A stretch of 64,000 nucleotides of DNA from assembly GCA_047967505.1 (NCBI GenBank), contig CM106538.1; one strand, 5' to 3'. This document shows positions 11,107-22,481 of this stretch, one piece after another. A model generated the notes under the pieces. That model did no database searches, had not been told where the DNA came from, and saw only the letters and a program-made list of their open reading frames with translations. Numbering within the stretch: the first letter of the stretch is position 1; every line of letters begins with the position of its first letter. The position numbers and the translations under genes were made by a program. Source of the DNA: Dipteris shenzhenensis (taxonomy: Eukaryota; Polypodiophyta; Polypodiopsida; Gleicheniales).

Positions 11107-12311
11107 GTTTGCATACCTATCATTACTTGTTGCTCGAGGGATTTTCAAGTCAATTCAATTGGGATTCTTGATGGTTGGGCATACACATGAGGATATTGAT
11201 GCAATGTTTAGCAGGTTTTCAGAGAGGTTAAGAACTAGCCAAACATTGACATTTGCACATCTCATGGATACTTTTAGACAATGTGAGGAGTCTTCTCCAA
11301 TGCCATTTTTGGTAACAGAAGTCCCTGATTTCAAGAGCTATGTTGATGGATGCCTGTGCGATGGGAAAGATTCTTTAGTGGGACACTCAAAGCCTCTCCA
11401 ATTTCAGTTCTTTATGCGAAATGAAGTTCCTATCATGCAATATAAAGTGCATCCACGATCATTAGATTGGCAACCAAGTGAAGGTGGCATTGAGTTGTGG
11501 AAGAGACATCCAGATGGTCATCCAATGCTACCAAGTGGAGAGCCACCTTATGTAACCATGTTCAAGTATGTGAAGGATCACTTAGATGTGATAGTTGGTA
11601 TCAAGGAGTATGTACGCTTTTGGGAAAAATGGGCACACTTGCAAGGTCCAGAAGCATCTTTCACAAAGTTTTACAAGCCAGTAGTGAAGTACTGGAAGAG
11701 CATGATTGATGAGCTTGATAAACCAAACAATAGTGTAGAGGGCATGTACGAGAGATTTTGGCCAAAGACGCAACATATTGATTGTGTGCAAGTAGTTGAT
11801 AATGAAAACGATGAGTTTCAAGGAATTGAAGAGTTGAATGATCATTACTGTGGACCTCAAAGGAAAAAGCCAAAACAATCATTTGATCCAATGGTTGATG
11901 TACAAAAAGGACACTTTCTTTTGGTCCGACCAGTAGAAAAAATTTACCCGATTTGGCTAGGCATTGCTCAAACTGATGTACAGAAGGATAATAAATCTAA
12001 AAACTTCAAGAAGGTTTTCATACAATATTGGGCACCTATATGCAAAAGACACTGCACAAATTGAGGAGGTATATGCAGATTGTTGGAACAAGGTTTGGAT
12101 GTGCAATAAAGGTGATCCTCCACGTTGGGAATCTGTTGATGCTATTGTATGGTCATGGGTTCCAAAATGTAACCTCTCAAAGAAGGTTTCCTCAAAGAGC
12201 AGCAACCTCCCCATCAAGGTGAAGATACCAACCATTGCACGCAAGCGAGCTTTATCCAATTTTTCTCATAGAATAGATTCCGACTCTGATGCTGACTCCA
12301 CAATGGAGTGA

Positions 12312-12883
12312 AGGTACTTGAAAAGCATGACTTTTTTTTCCTTGCACAACAATAATTTAATTGAATACTGACAAATATTTGGAAGGTATGACATTGATCT
12401 TTTTTCTTTATCTTTTTTTTTGCAGACCATTGCTTTGTGGTTGCAAGTTCTGCACACTCGACAAAATATCAAGGACTAGTGTTGCATTCTTACTTTTTCT
12501 CCAACTAAACTAAAATGGTGTTTTTGAACACCACCTTTTTTCGAGAAGAGGCAAAAAATGCTTCGTTAAACTCAAACAATTGTGAGTTTCATATACACGG
12601 CCAAATCCAAGGAGAAAGTCAATGGAGTGCACTCAATGCATTGTAATTGTAACCCCTCAAAAAATACCATGCATTGGTCGAAACCTCAACATTTGACATT
12701 TTATTTATGTTGATGCAAACCATGCACATTTGCAAGATTTGGATGGACTGCCAAATCTATGGGAAAAATCAATGAAAAACATTGAATGTTACATAATTAC
12801 AACCCCTCAAAAGTTCCCAAATTATCAGGATTTTCCCAAATTCTCTAATATGGTGTTTATATTTTTGCATCTTCTTCTTAGCT
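12312..12883. other. Intergenic, with a short repeated pair
   Basis: Gene-free spacer between two convergent transposon-like genes. Two related blocks, near 12600-12665 and 12750-12815, share GGCCAAATCNAGG/TGG, CAATG...TAATT and AACCCCTCAAAA, so they are an old duplication of about 65 bp. Confidence 0.5.
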
Positions 12884-15200
12884 TTACTCTTCATGGATTT
12901 GTGGTTCTTGGATGTCCTCCCATGCAGCGAATCCCTTGCCCGCATTGCTTGCACCATGACCACCTCGAGCGTTGTTTGTGTGTGCAGGCCATTCCCCCGT
13001 AGGCACATGTTGCATGAGTAAGTTGAATTTGGATGCATAACCTTCCACATCTTGATTTCCCTGGTCCAAGCGGCGCAATCTATCCAGAGTTTGCAAAATC
13101 ATTTTTTCCTGACGAAATCATCTCAAGAATTTAAACATCTCATGCAATGCATTGCTGCAAGTGACACCACCACCATGCCTTGAGTTCTTGAAGTAGGCTA
13201 CCTTCACTCTATAGTGCGACTTCTCCATGTCTTGTGTATTCCAAATGGACAAAGGGCCCCAATTTTGTACAAACCATGGTCCGTGTGGATAGAGAATATG
13301 CTGCAAACATGATGAGAATCATTTAAGCAACAAAAACTATTTATAAAGCAAGTGCTAAATATTACAATGGTGCCAAGATTACCATGTAATGCATAATGTG
13401 CGACTCCCCCCCTGCTTTCACCATTAATTGCATAAACTCTTTCATAGCCATCCTGAATCTTTCATAACACATTTCATCGATTTGAACCTGGCGAAGCAAT
13501 TTTATCAATGCATCTATCTTTGTCCATACTCTAGCTCTCAAATTTGCTACTTGAGGATGAGAAGCCTTATTGGTCATGCATTCACACAATGCTTTCCAGT
13601 ATTCCCAACCCAAACTACTTTGAGACAATGTATGCTTGTCTTTGTCGAGATTGTGGTTCGATAGGAATCTCCTTGCCTTCCCTCCACCCATGGACACTTT
13701 TGCAAGAAGATTTTGTGTTGCCCCATACATTTTCTTATCCTCCTTAAGTTTGACATGTCCTCCATGGAATCCCATCTTTGACAGCAACTTCTCAGCTTTT
13801 GCAATGCACCGTGCAAATACTTCTTGTGGAATTAAATTCCCAGCATAAACAAGATGCAAATACAACAACTTATCAAGTACACACAGTTCTGTGTGTAAAG
13901 TACATATGTGTACTCTCTCAAGTGGGATGGGCAAGATGGGATCCCAGTTTGGATCCTTCTTGTTGCGATTGGGAGCTTGTGTTTGGCTGCAAGATAGAAT
14001 GTCATTCTCCCATTGTAAGCCAGCCTTTTGCTTACGTTGTGAACACATGCAATAAAGGCATGTGTTCATTGCATTTGCCCCTATATCACAACCGTGCAAG
14101 CACTTGAGGGTTTTCAAATCACCAACAAGATGCCATTCAACTTGAAATGTTCCATGGCCATCGACTGTTAATGTTTGCCCTTCCTCTTGTCTTTGGATTG
14201 TTGATAAGATTCCTGTTCTATCTAGAACCCACTTCAATGTCTCATGGCACTCTTTCGGAGTCTCAAATACTACAAGCCACCATATATCTTTCTATGATTG
14301 CATTGAGAAATCTTGCTCTACTTCTCTAACTTGTGTTCTTTCACCAATTGAGCTTCATTGATTTTGATGACAAGTATGAGCTCTCCATTGCAATCTGTAC
14401 AACAAAAGAGAGAAATCATTAGGATAAACATGATATAGGAAATGAACTAAGTAAAGTGTAATGCTATAATGGATTTCCTCTTACCATCCTCTCTCATGCC
14501 ATAGAATTTCACCATTACTTGTTGCAGTTTCTCAACATTTAAGTAGACATTGTTGAAAGCATTCAACTCAAAGTTTTGCAAGCCAGATTTCTTTTTACTC
14601 TTCCAAGTCATTGTGCCCCTTACGCAATGGTACCCTCCAAGCATTTCTCTTGCATGTTGGTTTCTTTCTCGCTGTGCATGTTTCATAGACCAAGGTGTGG
14701 GTAGGGGTACTGTAGACTTCTTATACTTTCCCAAAATAGCAGACTTGAAAATTTTGAAAACAGATGTGTAAGTTTCACGACTTACACTAGTAGTATCACA
14801 GGCTGCAAGCATCTCCTTTGCATCCACAATATCCTTGAAGTCCTTCATCACCTCTTCAGCAACTTGCACATGTAGGCACTTGTGTCTTGGCCCTTGGGTC
14901 CCTTAGTATCCCAATGACATCGCTTGACTTCAATAAACTAGCTAGAGCATATGAACAATCAATACCATCCCTGTCCATTCTTGCTCAAGCCACATGCTAC
15001 GTTCTCTTCACGGAGCTATGCCACTTTTTGCTCCAGTGGTACATGTGCACCCACTAATGCCCTGGACAATTGTGACTAGGTGATCGTCACTTCAATATGA
15101 GCATGTGTATGCTTGTCCTTATAAGATGAGAAGTCCACCTGAACACCCTTTATGAAGTGCATGTACAAGAATTTGGCAAAGTTCATTGCTACTTCATTAG
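12884..15200 (-). pseudogene. Transposase-like gene, conserved HGGG-type family, decayed
   Basis: Exon pieces run leftward. 14869-14485 contains ACDTTSVSRETYTSVFK and PTPWSMKHAQRERNQ. A 90-bp intron (14395-14484) follows, then 14394-13383 with LHGCDIGANAMNTCLYC and ERFRMAMKEFMQLM. An 82-bp intron (13301-13382) joins HYM to HILYPHGPWFVQNWG. The last exon has WNTQDMEKSHYRVKVAYF and RHGGG. A TGA near 13118 is followed in frame by LQTLDRLRRLDQGN to about 12884. An upstream block, 15080-15200, reads NEVAMNFAKFLYMHFIKG. Breaks: an apparent frameshift and TAG near 14.3 kb, plus the TGA. I recall similar WNTQ..EK.H....HGGG proteins in plants, algae and simple animals, mostly unnamed and probably transposon derived. 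Catalytic role is not established. Confidence 0.5.
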
Positions 15201-16639
15201 AGTGTAACGCCTTCCCATATACCTTGATATATATCTACCTGGCATTTTTTCAGATCCATTTATCTTGGCAATTTGTGATCTTCCATCTACCATGCTGGTT
15301 CAAAGCTTCGGTTGGGGTGTTTCCACCTTCGGATCCTCTATTTTTCTTCTATGTCTCCTAGCTTGGATGCTAAGGCTTCACCTTCATCGACCTCCAAGGA
15401 CCAGATCGCCAAAAGCTCTTGTTTTGAGTCAAGCTTGTTGACTTCTTTCCATTGCATGCCTGCAAAACCAACACCCATGGTGTTGGTTGCTAGTTCATAT
15501 GTGATAATTATTGACAAAAGAACTAAGAAATGATAAATCTAATATTAAAAGCATGCAAAATTTTAAATATTAAACATATAGACCTCCAGGATGAGAATAT
15601 ATGGATGTTCGTACGATAGTGTCTGGTACATGCTTGGGGGTTGCACTCGCAACCCTGCATAGCCGCTCGAACTACATGCGTTGATGCTCGGCATGTCGAG
15701 CCTCCTCTTCAGCCTCCTCTTGCATCAATGGATGCTTGTCTACTCTTTTGGAACCTTTTGGTTCCCTAGGTGGGGGAGGAGTACCCTTCCTTGTGACATT
15801 TTCACAGGAAATTATTGCTTGTTGCAGAGAGTGAAGTGCGGTTGAATACTCTGTGTGTGATAGCATGTAAGGTCTGCATGCATCACATTCAACACTTGTG
15901 TGGAGCCAATGTGTGACATAGGATGCAAGATGCAAATGTCACATGCAATATGCTCAATGCAAGATGAATATGTTACATATCCCATGCAAGATGCAAACTA
16001 TTACATGTGCTATGCAAAATAAGTTATAACAAAATTACTTTAATTTAAGAAAATGTACATGTTGCAATCTTTATTTACATTGAATGGTAAACATTAAATT
16101 TTATTTTTGAACAAGAATTTCATTACAATAAGTTTGACACATGGGGTCCCAAAAATATTACAAGACCAAAAAGGTGTCTTATGTTGCAAGCCTAAGTGCA
16201 ATTCTCATCTCTTGCATAAGCCTCATATCCAATTCTCCCCCACATTCTACTCTCTTTAAGATATCACTGGTCTCTCTAAGTGGCTTGCTCTAATTGGAAA
16301 TGCAATGCATCATTTGTTCTTTTGCATGATGTTTAATGGCATTAATGACATGAGAAGGAGGCATTTTATGATCATCCTCAAGGTAACTCCAGGCATCTTC
16401 AAAAAATTGAATCATCTAAAAAATGATCCATCCCAATGCATACGTATTTAGGTGAAATCATGTTTAGGTGGTACACTATTATTGTGTGTTAGCACATCTA
16501 AATCTCCACTATTAAGGTATTTCCAATGTCATTCATAAAAATCTAAAAGTTATTATACCACTAGTTAGACTACAAAGAGTCTTAAAAGAACATCATTTTT
16601 TTTCATTTTTGTTCAATTGTCACATGATAGCAATATGAA
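15201..16639. other. Region without recognised gene
   Basis: A minus-strand frame at 15672-15935 (87 codons) has a CDACRPYM motif and a charged EEAEEEARHAEH end. It may be a further upstream exon of the transposase-like gene, but no splice or family evidence supports it. From 15900 to 16050 the words CATGCAA and ATGCAAGATG recur. The rest is AT rich. Confidence 0.35.
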
Positions 16640-17590
16640 TAATAGTGGTGTCTCGGACACCACTAATTGTACCACCTTAACATGCTTAGAGCCATTTGCA
16701 TGGCATGTATCTTTAACGCTACTTCCTGTAGCTCGGGTGCAATCCATTATTTTCACCCATGCTCTTCCTCTTTCCTATGAACTCACTCAACAAAGTTGGC
16801 ATTTATCTCCAAATACTACTTCTTCAGATGCTTGAATGCCTTTCGACTCTTTGAGAAGTCCATGGCCATCCCCTAGTCTATGATGCCTACTCGACATCTA
16901 GACTTGCCAACAAAATCCAACATGATATTACCCCGGTGTTATGGCGTAGGTCTGTGTGTATCCACCTTCCAACATGTAGCCTTGCTAAAAAATCCACAAA
17001 GTCTGCATGGATGATTTGGAGGAGATTCTCACAAAAGACATTGATTCAGGCAATATCTTCCTTCTCCAATGTAGCTTGGACTCCCCAAGTTGCTGTGGCC
17101 ATCAAATCCACTCCTCCTCTTAGAACATGGTGGAAGTAGCATTTGAACCTACCTTGCATTGGTCCATTGGTAGAATCTGAAGGAACTGCAATAGGCTACC
17201 ACCATTAAAGTAAGGTGTGATGGTCTAGAGTGGCTCTACTCGAGTTGCTACGATCACACGCACAACGATTGGGTGTAGAATCCGCATGAGTTGTTCTCTC
17301 CTTTCTTCTCATGTACGCATCCCGATATTGCCCTTATACTTTTTTCTGGAATATTCGACATGATATGGCAACCCTATAGCTCATACCCTACTCCTAGGTC
17401 AATCGGATTTAAATACAATTCCATAGGTGCCTGAGCCAATTTTCTCGCCAACTTGTATCTCCCTCTCTGTGACATATGCCAAGTGTGACACTCTATCTAT
17501 GTTACTAGCCATGTGTTGTGTCCTTTGCATCTCATAAACTCTCAATGGTTGAGAGGATGGATGCTCTTCACGTACGGCGGCCAGTGACAT
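16640..17590 (-). pseudogene. Protein kinase domain pseudogene
   Basis: Reading leftward, kinase landmarks appear in the right order and spacing, but in shifting frames: a glycine loop EKIGSGTYGIVFK (17399-17460), then EQLMRILHPIVVRVI, PYFNGGSLLQFLQ (subdomain V area), WIHTDLRHN at the catalytic-loop position and NIMLDF then VGIID.GMA at the DFG/activation-segment position. The conserved HRD and DFG residues are altered (HTD; the residue before GMA is a stop). Several stops and frameshifts make it non-functional. An N-terminal piece may lie at 17752-18027. It is most like Ser/Thr or Tyr-like plant kinases. Confidence 0.6.
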
Positions 17591-17751
17591 AGGGATGTAG
17601 AGGATGTAGAGGATGGATGCTCTTCACCTGCGCTACTATAGCCTTCTTGTCCTAGCTCTTAGCCACTGTGACATGGGCAATTTGATGCAAAGACCCTTTT
17701 CTTGTGCATAGCCCACACACCCGTCCATTGTGTTAGCTTGAAGACATAAAA

Positions 17752-18027
17752 CTATTGTGCAAGAGTAGGGTCTACATTGCATGCTTCGTTGAAGTAGGTC
17801 TCTGCATTCCCAATAAAGCTGTCAACCCAAAGCATGGCATCTGTCTCCCATTGTACCCAGATGGCAAGGTAATCATGACCTTCAAACTGCAAACTGCTCT
17901 TAGCATCATGAAGAATCCTCCTCTTCATAGTGTTGACTCCCTCTAGACTAGACATGGTTGATTCCATATCACTCTCCTCCATGTTGCACACCCTAATAAA
18001 AAAGGCATCCTGAGTGCTTCTCATCAT
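17752..18027 (-). pseudogene. Possible N-terminal piece of the kinase pseudogene
   Basis: A 91-codon open frame ending FIGNAETYFNEACNVDPTLAQ, which resembles one TPR helix pair (A..YF.EA...DP..A). Same strand, 160 bp upstream of the glycine-loop segment. Linking the two is inference from position only. Confidence 0.3.
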
Positions 18028-18524
18028 TCTCTTGCACTCACCTTACCTAGCTCTTCCCCTACTTTTCACTTAGTGCCAATAGTTGAGGCCATGCTTATGA
18101 GAAGATCTTACTGTGTGTGTAGAAAGTTTTATTGCTTGACAAAGAGCTACATTTGCCACATGATAGTGAGGAGGCAGGCATGTGACAATAACTCCCACCA
18201 TATGCATTCTTTATTTTTTTAATTACATGAAATGCAAATGAATTATCATGCATTGATGTACAAGTTTAAAGATTTCCTAAAAGCTAATAACTTTCAATGC
18301 ATGCATGCAACAAATTCTAAATAAGTTCTTAAAACATTTGACAAAACAATCCCCCCTTTATGTGGATATACGAGGAAACCTGGATCTTGGTCATGGTTCC
18401 ACCCTGTCCTCTTCAAGACGCAGGACCATGATTTAATTCTTGGAGTAGGCCGCTCGGCCAAGACTTGGAGAGAGGAGGATTTTTACCTCTTCTCAATCCA
18501 GCTTTGGTGAAAATGAGCCTATCG
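18028..18524. other. Region without recognised gene
   Basis: AT-rich spacer with recurring ATGCATG words near 18250-18310. A C-run (ATCCCCCCTTTA, 18350) and a G-run at 18841 flank the following repeat block but do not make a convincing inverted repeat. Confidence 0.4.
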
Positions 18525-18785
18525 GTTGGCATATATCTTGGGTCAGTAGTATTACCGATGATAATGCCTATATTACCACCGGTAATTCTAGTACTGCCGG
18601 CAATAGCATGTAAATTACTGCCTATAGTAGCAAAATCCCAAGCATGAATATTGCTACTACTGACAGTCATAATATTATGAGCAGTATTTCTGGTACTACT
18701 ACCGGTAGTATTGTGTTAAACTACCGATAGTATTGTGTTAAAGTACTAGCAGTAGTGTTACTACTACCACCGATATATACCCGGT
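18525..18785. repeat. Cluster of TACCGGTA / ACTACTACCGG words
   Basis: Dense imperfect direct and inverted copies of GTAGTA, TACCGGTAGTA, ACTGCCGGCAATAG and GTATTGTGTTAAACTACCGATA. A pair of 22-bp copies of TACCGGTAGTATTGTGTTAA-type sequence sits side by side at 18700-18740. It resembles subterminal repeats of a DNA transposon, but no matching ends or coding region were found. Confidence 0.5.
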
Positions 18786-19029
18786 TTCCGGGTCAGGGCT
18801 ACCTGATAGCACAAAAGGGGAAAAGTGGGGGTGGGACGAGGGGGGGGTTGTCGAAAGATATTCTTGTAATTGTGAGGAATAACGATTCTAGATTGAAAAA
18901 AAATAATGATTCTCTTGATGGCTTCTTATAGTTTATTTGCAATTTGTGCAATTTTAGTATAGATTCAATCACATTCATGACATTTGGAACCTCTCTATTT
19001 AAGGAGCAACTAGTCTAAATGATAAGAAT

Positions 19030-19192
19030 TCATAAAAATATGCCTCCTTTATCATGTACTCAATTTGAAGTGGAAGCATTTTCCATGAATAATGTTCAAA
19101 CAATAAGAAATCACAAACATGCTTCCATTGTCAAGTACTCACTTTGATGGGATTGTTGTGATTCTTCCGCATAAGTAGATCCAATTTTAAAA
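19030..19192 (-). repeat. Extra decayed copies of the last coding segment of the reductase gene
   Basis: Just after the stop codon of the reductase gene, minus-strand sequence reads YNFKIGSTYAEESQQSHQSEY, a diverged copy of the final YNFDIGPTCGEASQLYP segment. A weaker third copy follows near 19030-19090. The period is about 90 bp. It is tandem duplication of the 3' end of the terminal exon. Confidence 0.65.
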
Positions 19193-21161
19193 TTATAAGA
19201 AATGATGTAGATATGCCTCCACCGTCGTGTACTCAAGCAAAGGGTATAGTTGTGAGGCTTCCCCACAAGTAGGCCCAATGTCAAAATTATAAAGCTCACC
19301 AAGGTAGAAAATGAGGTGAAAGTGACCCATCACTACCTTGCGAAATAAGTCAGCATCTGGAGTCACAAAGAGGGGGAGAGTAGTGTTAGTGCACAATAAT
19401 AGTGTTGTCAAAACCATCCCCTATATGGTAAGCTCAGGCGGTCACTTAAAGGAGAAGATGAATAGTATAGCACTTTAGAGAGTGACACTCAAGAAAAGTA
19501 TAACGCCATTGAGGATGCACTAATTTGCTAAATGCATACAACACTTTATTCATTTATATGAGTGTTTAGCTAATGAAAATATGGCAAAGGAAAGACCTTT
19601 TATCTCCTCAAGCCACAACTTCTCGGGGATGTAGGTCTTGTCTAGTACTTGTCCACATTGCTTTTCCCATATGGCTACAACCTCGTTCTGAGAGAGAATG
19701 TTTGCAGGTGGCCGAATGTATACTGTGGTGTTGACAACGCGAGGATCCTCTATTGTCTTAATTACATAGGCTCCAACGTCCTCTTCGGCCACCCAAATCA
19801 CTGCAGCGAATGTTAAGCCGTGTTGTATCAATCCCTTTTTGCCTCTCCTAATTAATCAATTAATCTACCTCTCCCAATTCTCGAATTAGGCTATGCTTAA
19901 GACTCCAACCCCCCCCCCAAAATAAAAAATAAAAAATAAAACCTAAATCAAACGAAATGCATTAGCTTATTCGCGGCCCCCAAAGAAATTAATTAGTTAA
20001 TAGGGCGTTTTACCGGGCCCTATTTGCCTAAACATTAGCAATTGCAATTTTGCGAAACATGGATTTAGATGGCACTTATATCGGGCATGACAACTGAAGT
20101 GTTCAATTTTCGTTTATGCCGAATTCAAACAGGCACTGTTTCTGAGGCCCAAAACGGTAGTGATGCCCGTCGCGATCTTGGATTTCCAAGCTAGCGACCA
20201 AGTCAGACCATTTCAGCTTGCAGCCGTCAGATAATGACTTTGAAGAAAAAATATACGACTCCTAGCTGAATTTGATATCGTTTCATAGTATACGAGACCT
20301 TCTCGTCATGGCGAGCTTGTAAGTTATTAAGCAGTTCACAAAATGACTAACACACCCACGATTTAAAAGGCTCACCCTTCTTATTGCCATCTCCGTAGAT
20401 AAGCACGCTCTCTGTAGGTGGCAAGAACCGGCTATACTGCGCCAGGCCGGCTAAAAAATAGCCAGCAAAACAGTTGGCAGAGATGTATGTGCGCGGAATT
20501 CCGGCTGCCTCGATAGCACGCCGTACCTTCCTCTTGTCGGTAAAAATATCACCTGCGGGCGAAGGACAATGCGAAAGGCGGTCCGGGTCCATGCCAAATT
20601 CGGAAGGCAGAAACCTCTACAAGTGGCGGTCAGATTCAATACAGTGCTTTGTATATAGCAAACATCAGGAACAGCTCAGAAGCAGTACCTTGATATTTCC
20701 AGCTTCTTTGATAGCCTCGACGAGCTTGAGTTGATCCAGCAGCCGGTCTTCAGCCATGGCTGATATCACAATGTCCACCTGCTTTAGAGCCTTTACTAGG
20801 CTGCTTAAATCGTGAAGGGAGCCCTGCTATTTAACCAAACATGAAGACATTATCGTTTGTATCTCGGAACACAGGACCCCATATTTATGTTCAGGTCCTG
20901 TCTTTTTTTTTGTTAATTGTACGTTCAGGTCCTATCCGCCCAAAGAATTGAACAATATGTTACCTGTAGAAACCTAGCGCCAGATTTCTTGAGGGACATC
21001 AGCTGGCCGACCTTGTGCACATCCGATGCAACATCCGGGCGTACAAGCAGGAAGGTGGGATGACCAGCTGCCAAGCTTGCCCGTGCAATGTGCTTGCCGA
21101 TGTATCCAGTAGCACCCACGATCAACACACGGCCGGGCGTCGTCATGGTCGAGGAACTCAC
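19193..21161 (-). CDS. Isoflavone-reductase-like NAD(P)H reductase (PCBER/PLR family), five exons
   Basis: Exons: 21161-20964, 20823-20689, 20616-20376, 19800-19597, 19356-19193. All introns are GT-AG and phases agree, giving 313 residues, the usual family length. Residues 12-20 hold the NADPH-binding VGATGYIG (GxxGxxG). Then DQLKLVEAIKEAGNIK, RFLPSEFGMDPDR, and FTDKRKVRR with Lys139 at the position of the family's catalytic lysine. VYIRPPANILSQNE and the C-terminal NFDIGP...LYP...YTTVEAYL follow. Known members reduce phenylcoumaran, pinoresinol/lariciresinol or isoflavone substrates in the cytosol; which one cannot be told here. The fourth donor (G/GTCTTT) is weak, so the exon 4-5 join is the least certain. 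Intron 3 is 575 bp. It is the only apparently intact cellular gene in the window. Confidence 0.85.
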
Positions 21162-21793
21162 CGCCTTCTTCTTTGATTCTCTAATTTAAGCGAGTGATCA
21201 GGGATGTTTTGTTTCTCGCCGTTCACAACTATTTGAAGAGGAAGCAATCAGTGCCTGTGTCGCATTTCTCCTTCCCACAATTCAACTGTTAAGGGCATCG
21301 CTAGTGGATGTGCTGTTAAATCCATCGAGCTCTGTTGAGTAGACAGATAAAGATTGACATGTTTACAACCAGCGATTTTTCCTCTGAACACCACAATACA
21401 GTCTTGTCAAAAGCAAGCGATTGCTTCTGGCAGATTCAGGCTTTTGTAACCACTAATGTGGAACAATGCAGAAAATAAAAGTATCCTAGGTTGGTTAAAT
21501 TATTGGCACTAGTAACCTTGACCCATTTGAGACGGGCTGCTCGGCTGGGTCTCAAAGTTGAGATCATAGATCGCCTTTAATAAAATTCATGGTTTCATTT
21601 ATCAATCTTAAACTTTGAGAAATTTTAAGAAAATTTGTGAAAAACGTATATATACATACCAACACACCCGCGCACTCACACACACATATAAATATCCAAG
21701 AATTTTCAGTTGTCTTTCATTAAACCAAACTTCTAAACACACACACATACACATACAAAACACTAAATATTAAAATATAAATAAATATCTTAT

Positions 21794-21796
<3 letters not shown>
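21162..21796 (-). other. Upstream region of the reductase gene
   Basis: Presumed promoter and 5' leader of the divergent side. No TATA box at a convincing distance and no other gene were recognised. From 21650 the sequence becomes rich in CA dinucleotides. Confidence 0.4.

Positions 21797-21850
<54 letters not shown>
21797..21850. repeat. (CT)n microsatellite
   Basis: 27 uninterrupted CT repeats. Confidence 0.95.
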
Positions 21851-21852
<2 letters not shown>

Positions 21853-22085
21853 TTATGCATACAATTGCAAGCACTTCTAAGTAGAATGGTTTGCTTGCAC
21901 ATTCGTCCACTACATAGCTTTTCGTGGGCATTTCCTCCACTGTTGGTATTAATTTATAAATATGCCCTCATTTCACCAAAAATACTATGCAAGTCATACT
22001 AAGATTTCCTCAACATCTTTAGCTTAGTAGTTTGCCTACATTTCATGTGCATGCTAAGATATTATAGATTATATATACAATATAA

Positions 22086-22168
<83 letters not shown>

Positions 22169-22382
22169 CTCTCTCTCTCTCTCTCTCACACACACACGCA
22201 CGCGCACGCGTGTGCATGCATACTCTCTCTCTCTCTCTCTCTCTCCCTCCCTCTCCCTCCCTCTCTCACTCTATGTGTCTCTCTCTCTGTCTCTGCCTCT
22301 GTCTCTCTACTTCTCTCTCTGTCTCTGTCTCTACGTCCTACCTCTACACACACACACACATATATATGTATCCACCCCCCCC

Positions 22383-22413
<31 letters not shown>

Positions 22414-22436
22414 TCTCTCTCTCACACACACACACA

Positions 22437-22479
<43 letters not shown>

Positions 22480-22481
22480 TC
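22086..22481. repeat. Compound (CT)n/(CA)n microsatellite
   Basis: Alternating blocks of CT and CA repeats with short interruptions, including a C-run at 22374. The long Leu/Ser and Thr/His frames across it are artefacts of the dinucleotide repeat. Confidence 0.95.

Larger units (their letters stand above)
6448..12311 (+). pseudogene. DUF8039/DUF7869-like transposon gene, split by an LTR element
   Basis: An acceptor site (ATGCAG at 6442-6447) opens an exon with a DUF8039-like stretch: GTIFSTSHDD, QGVPLGENNVSVAID, ALLPFP, YEALGSVVRW. Later parts hold CCKQNCCQ, PKTTFYRY, HKSRTLQDGSRE, the pair LDNCGFENKN/RYLF before the insertion, and FLMVGHTHEDIDAMFSRF after it, the signature of the DUF7869 family (RNase H-like, found in transposon proteins). 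The C-terminal part ends at 12311. Breaks seen: frameshifts near 6.83, 7.27, 7.9 and 12.04 kb, in-frame TAGs near 7351 and 7811, and the 2660-bp insertion at 8447. Removing the insertion and one 5-bp duplication rejoins RYLF to AYLSLLVARG in frame. Family names are from memory; joining the DUF8039-like part to the same gene is inference. Confidence 0.65.
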
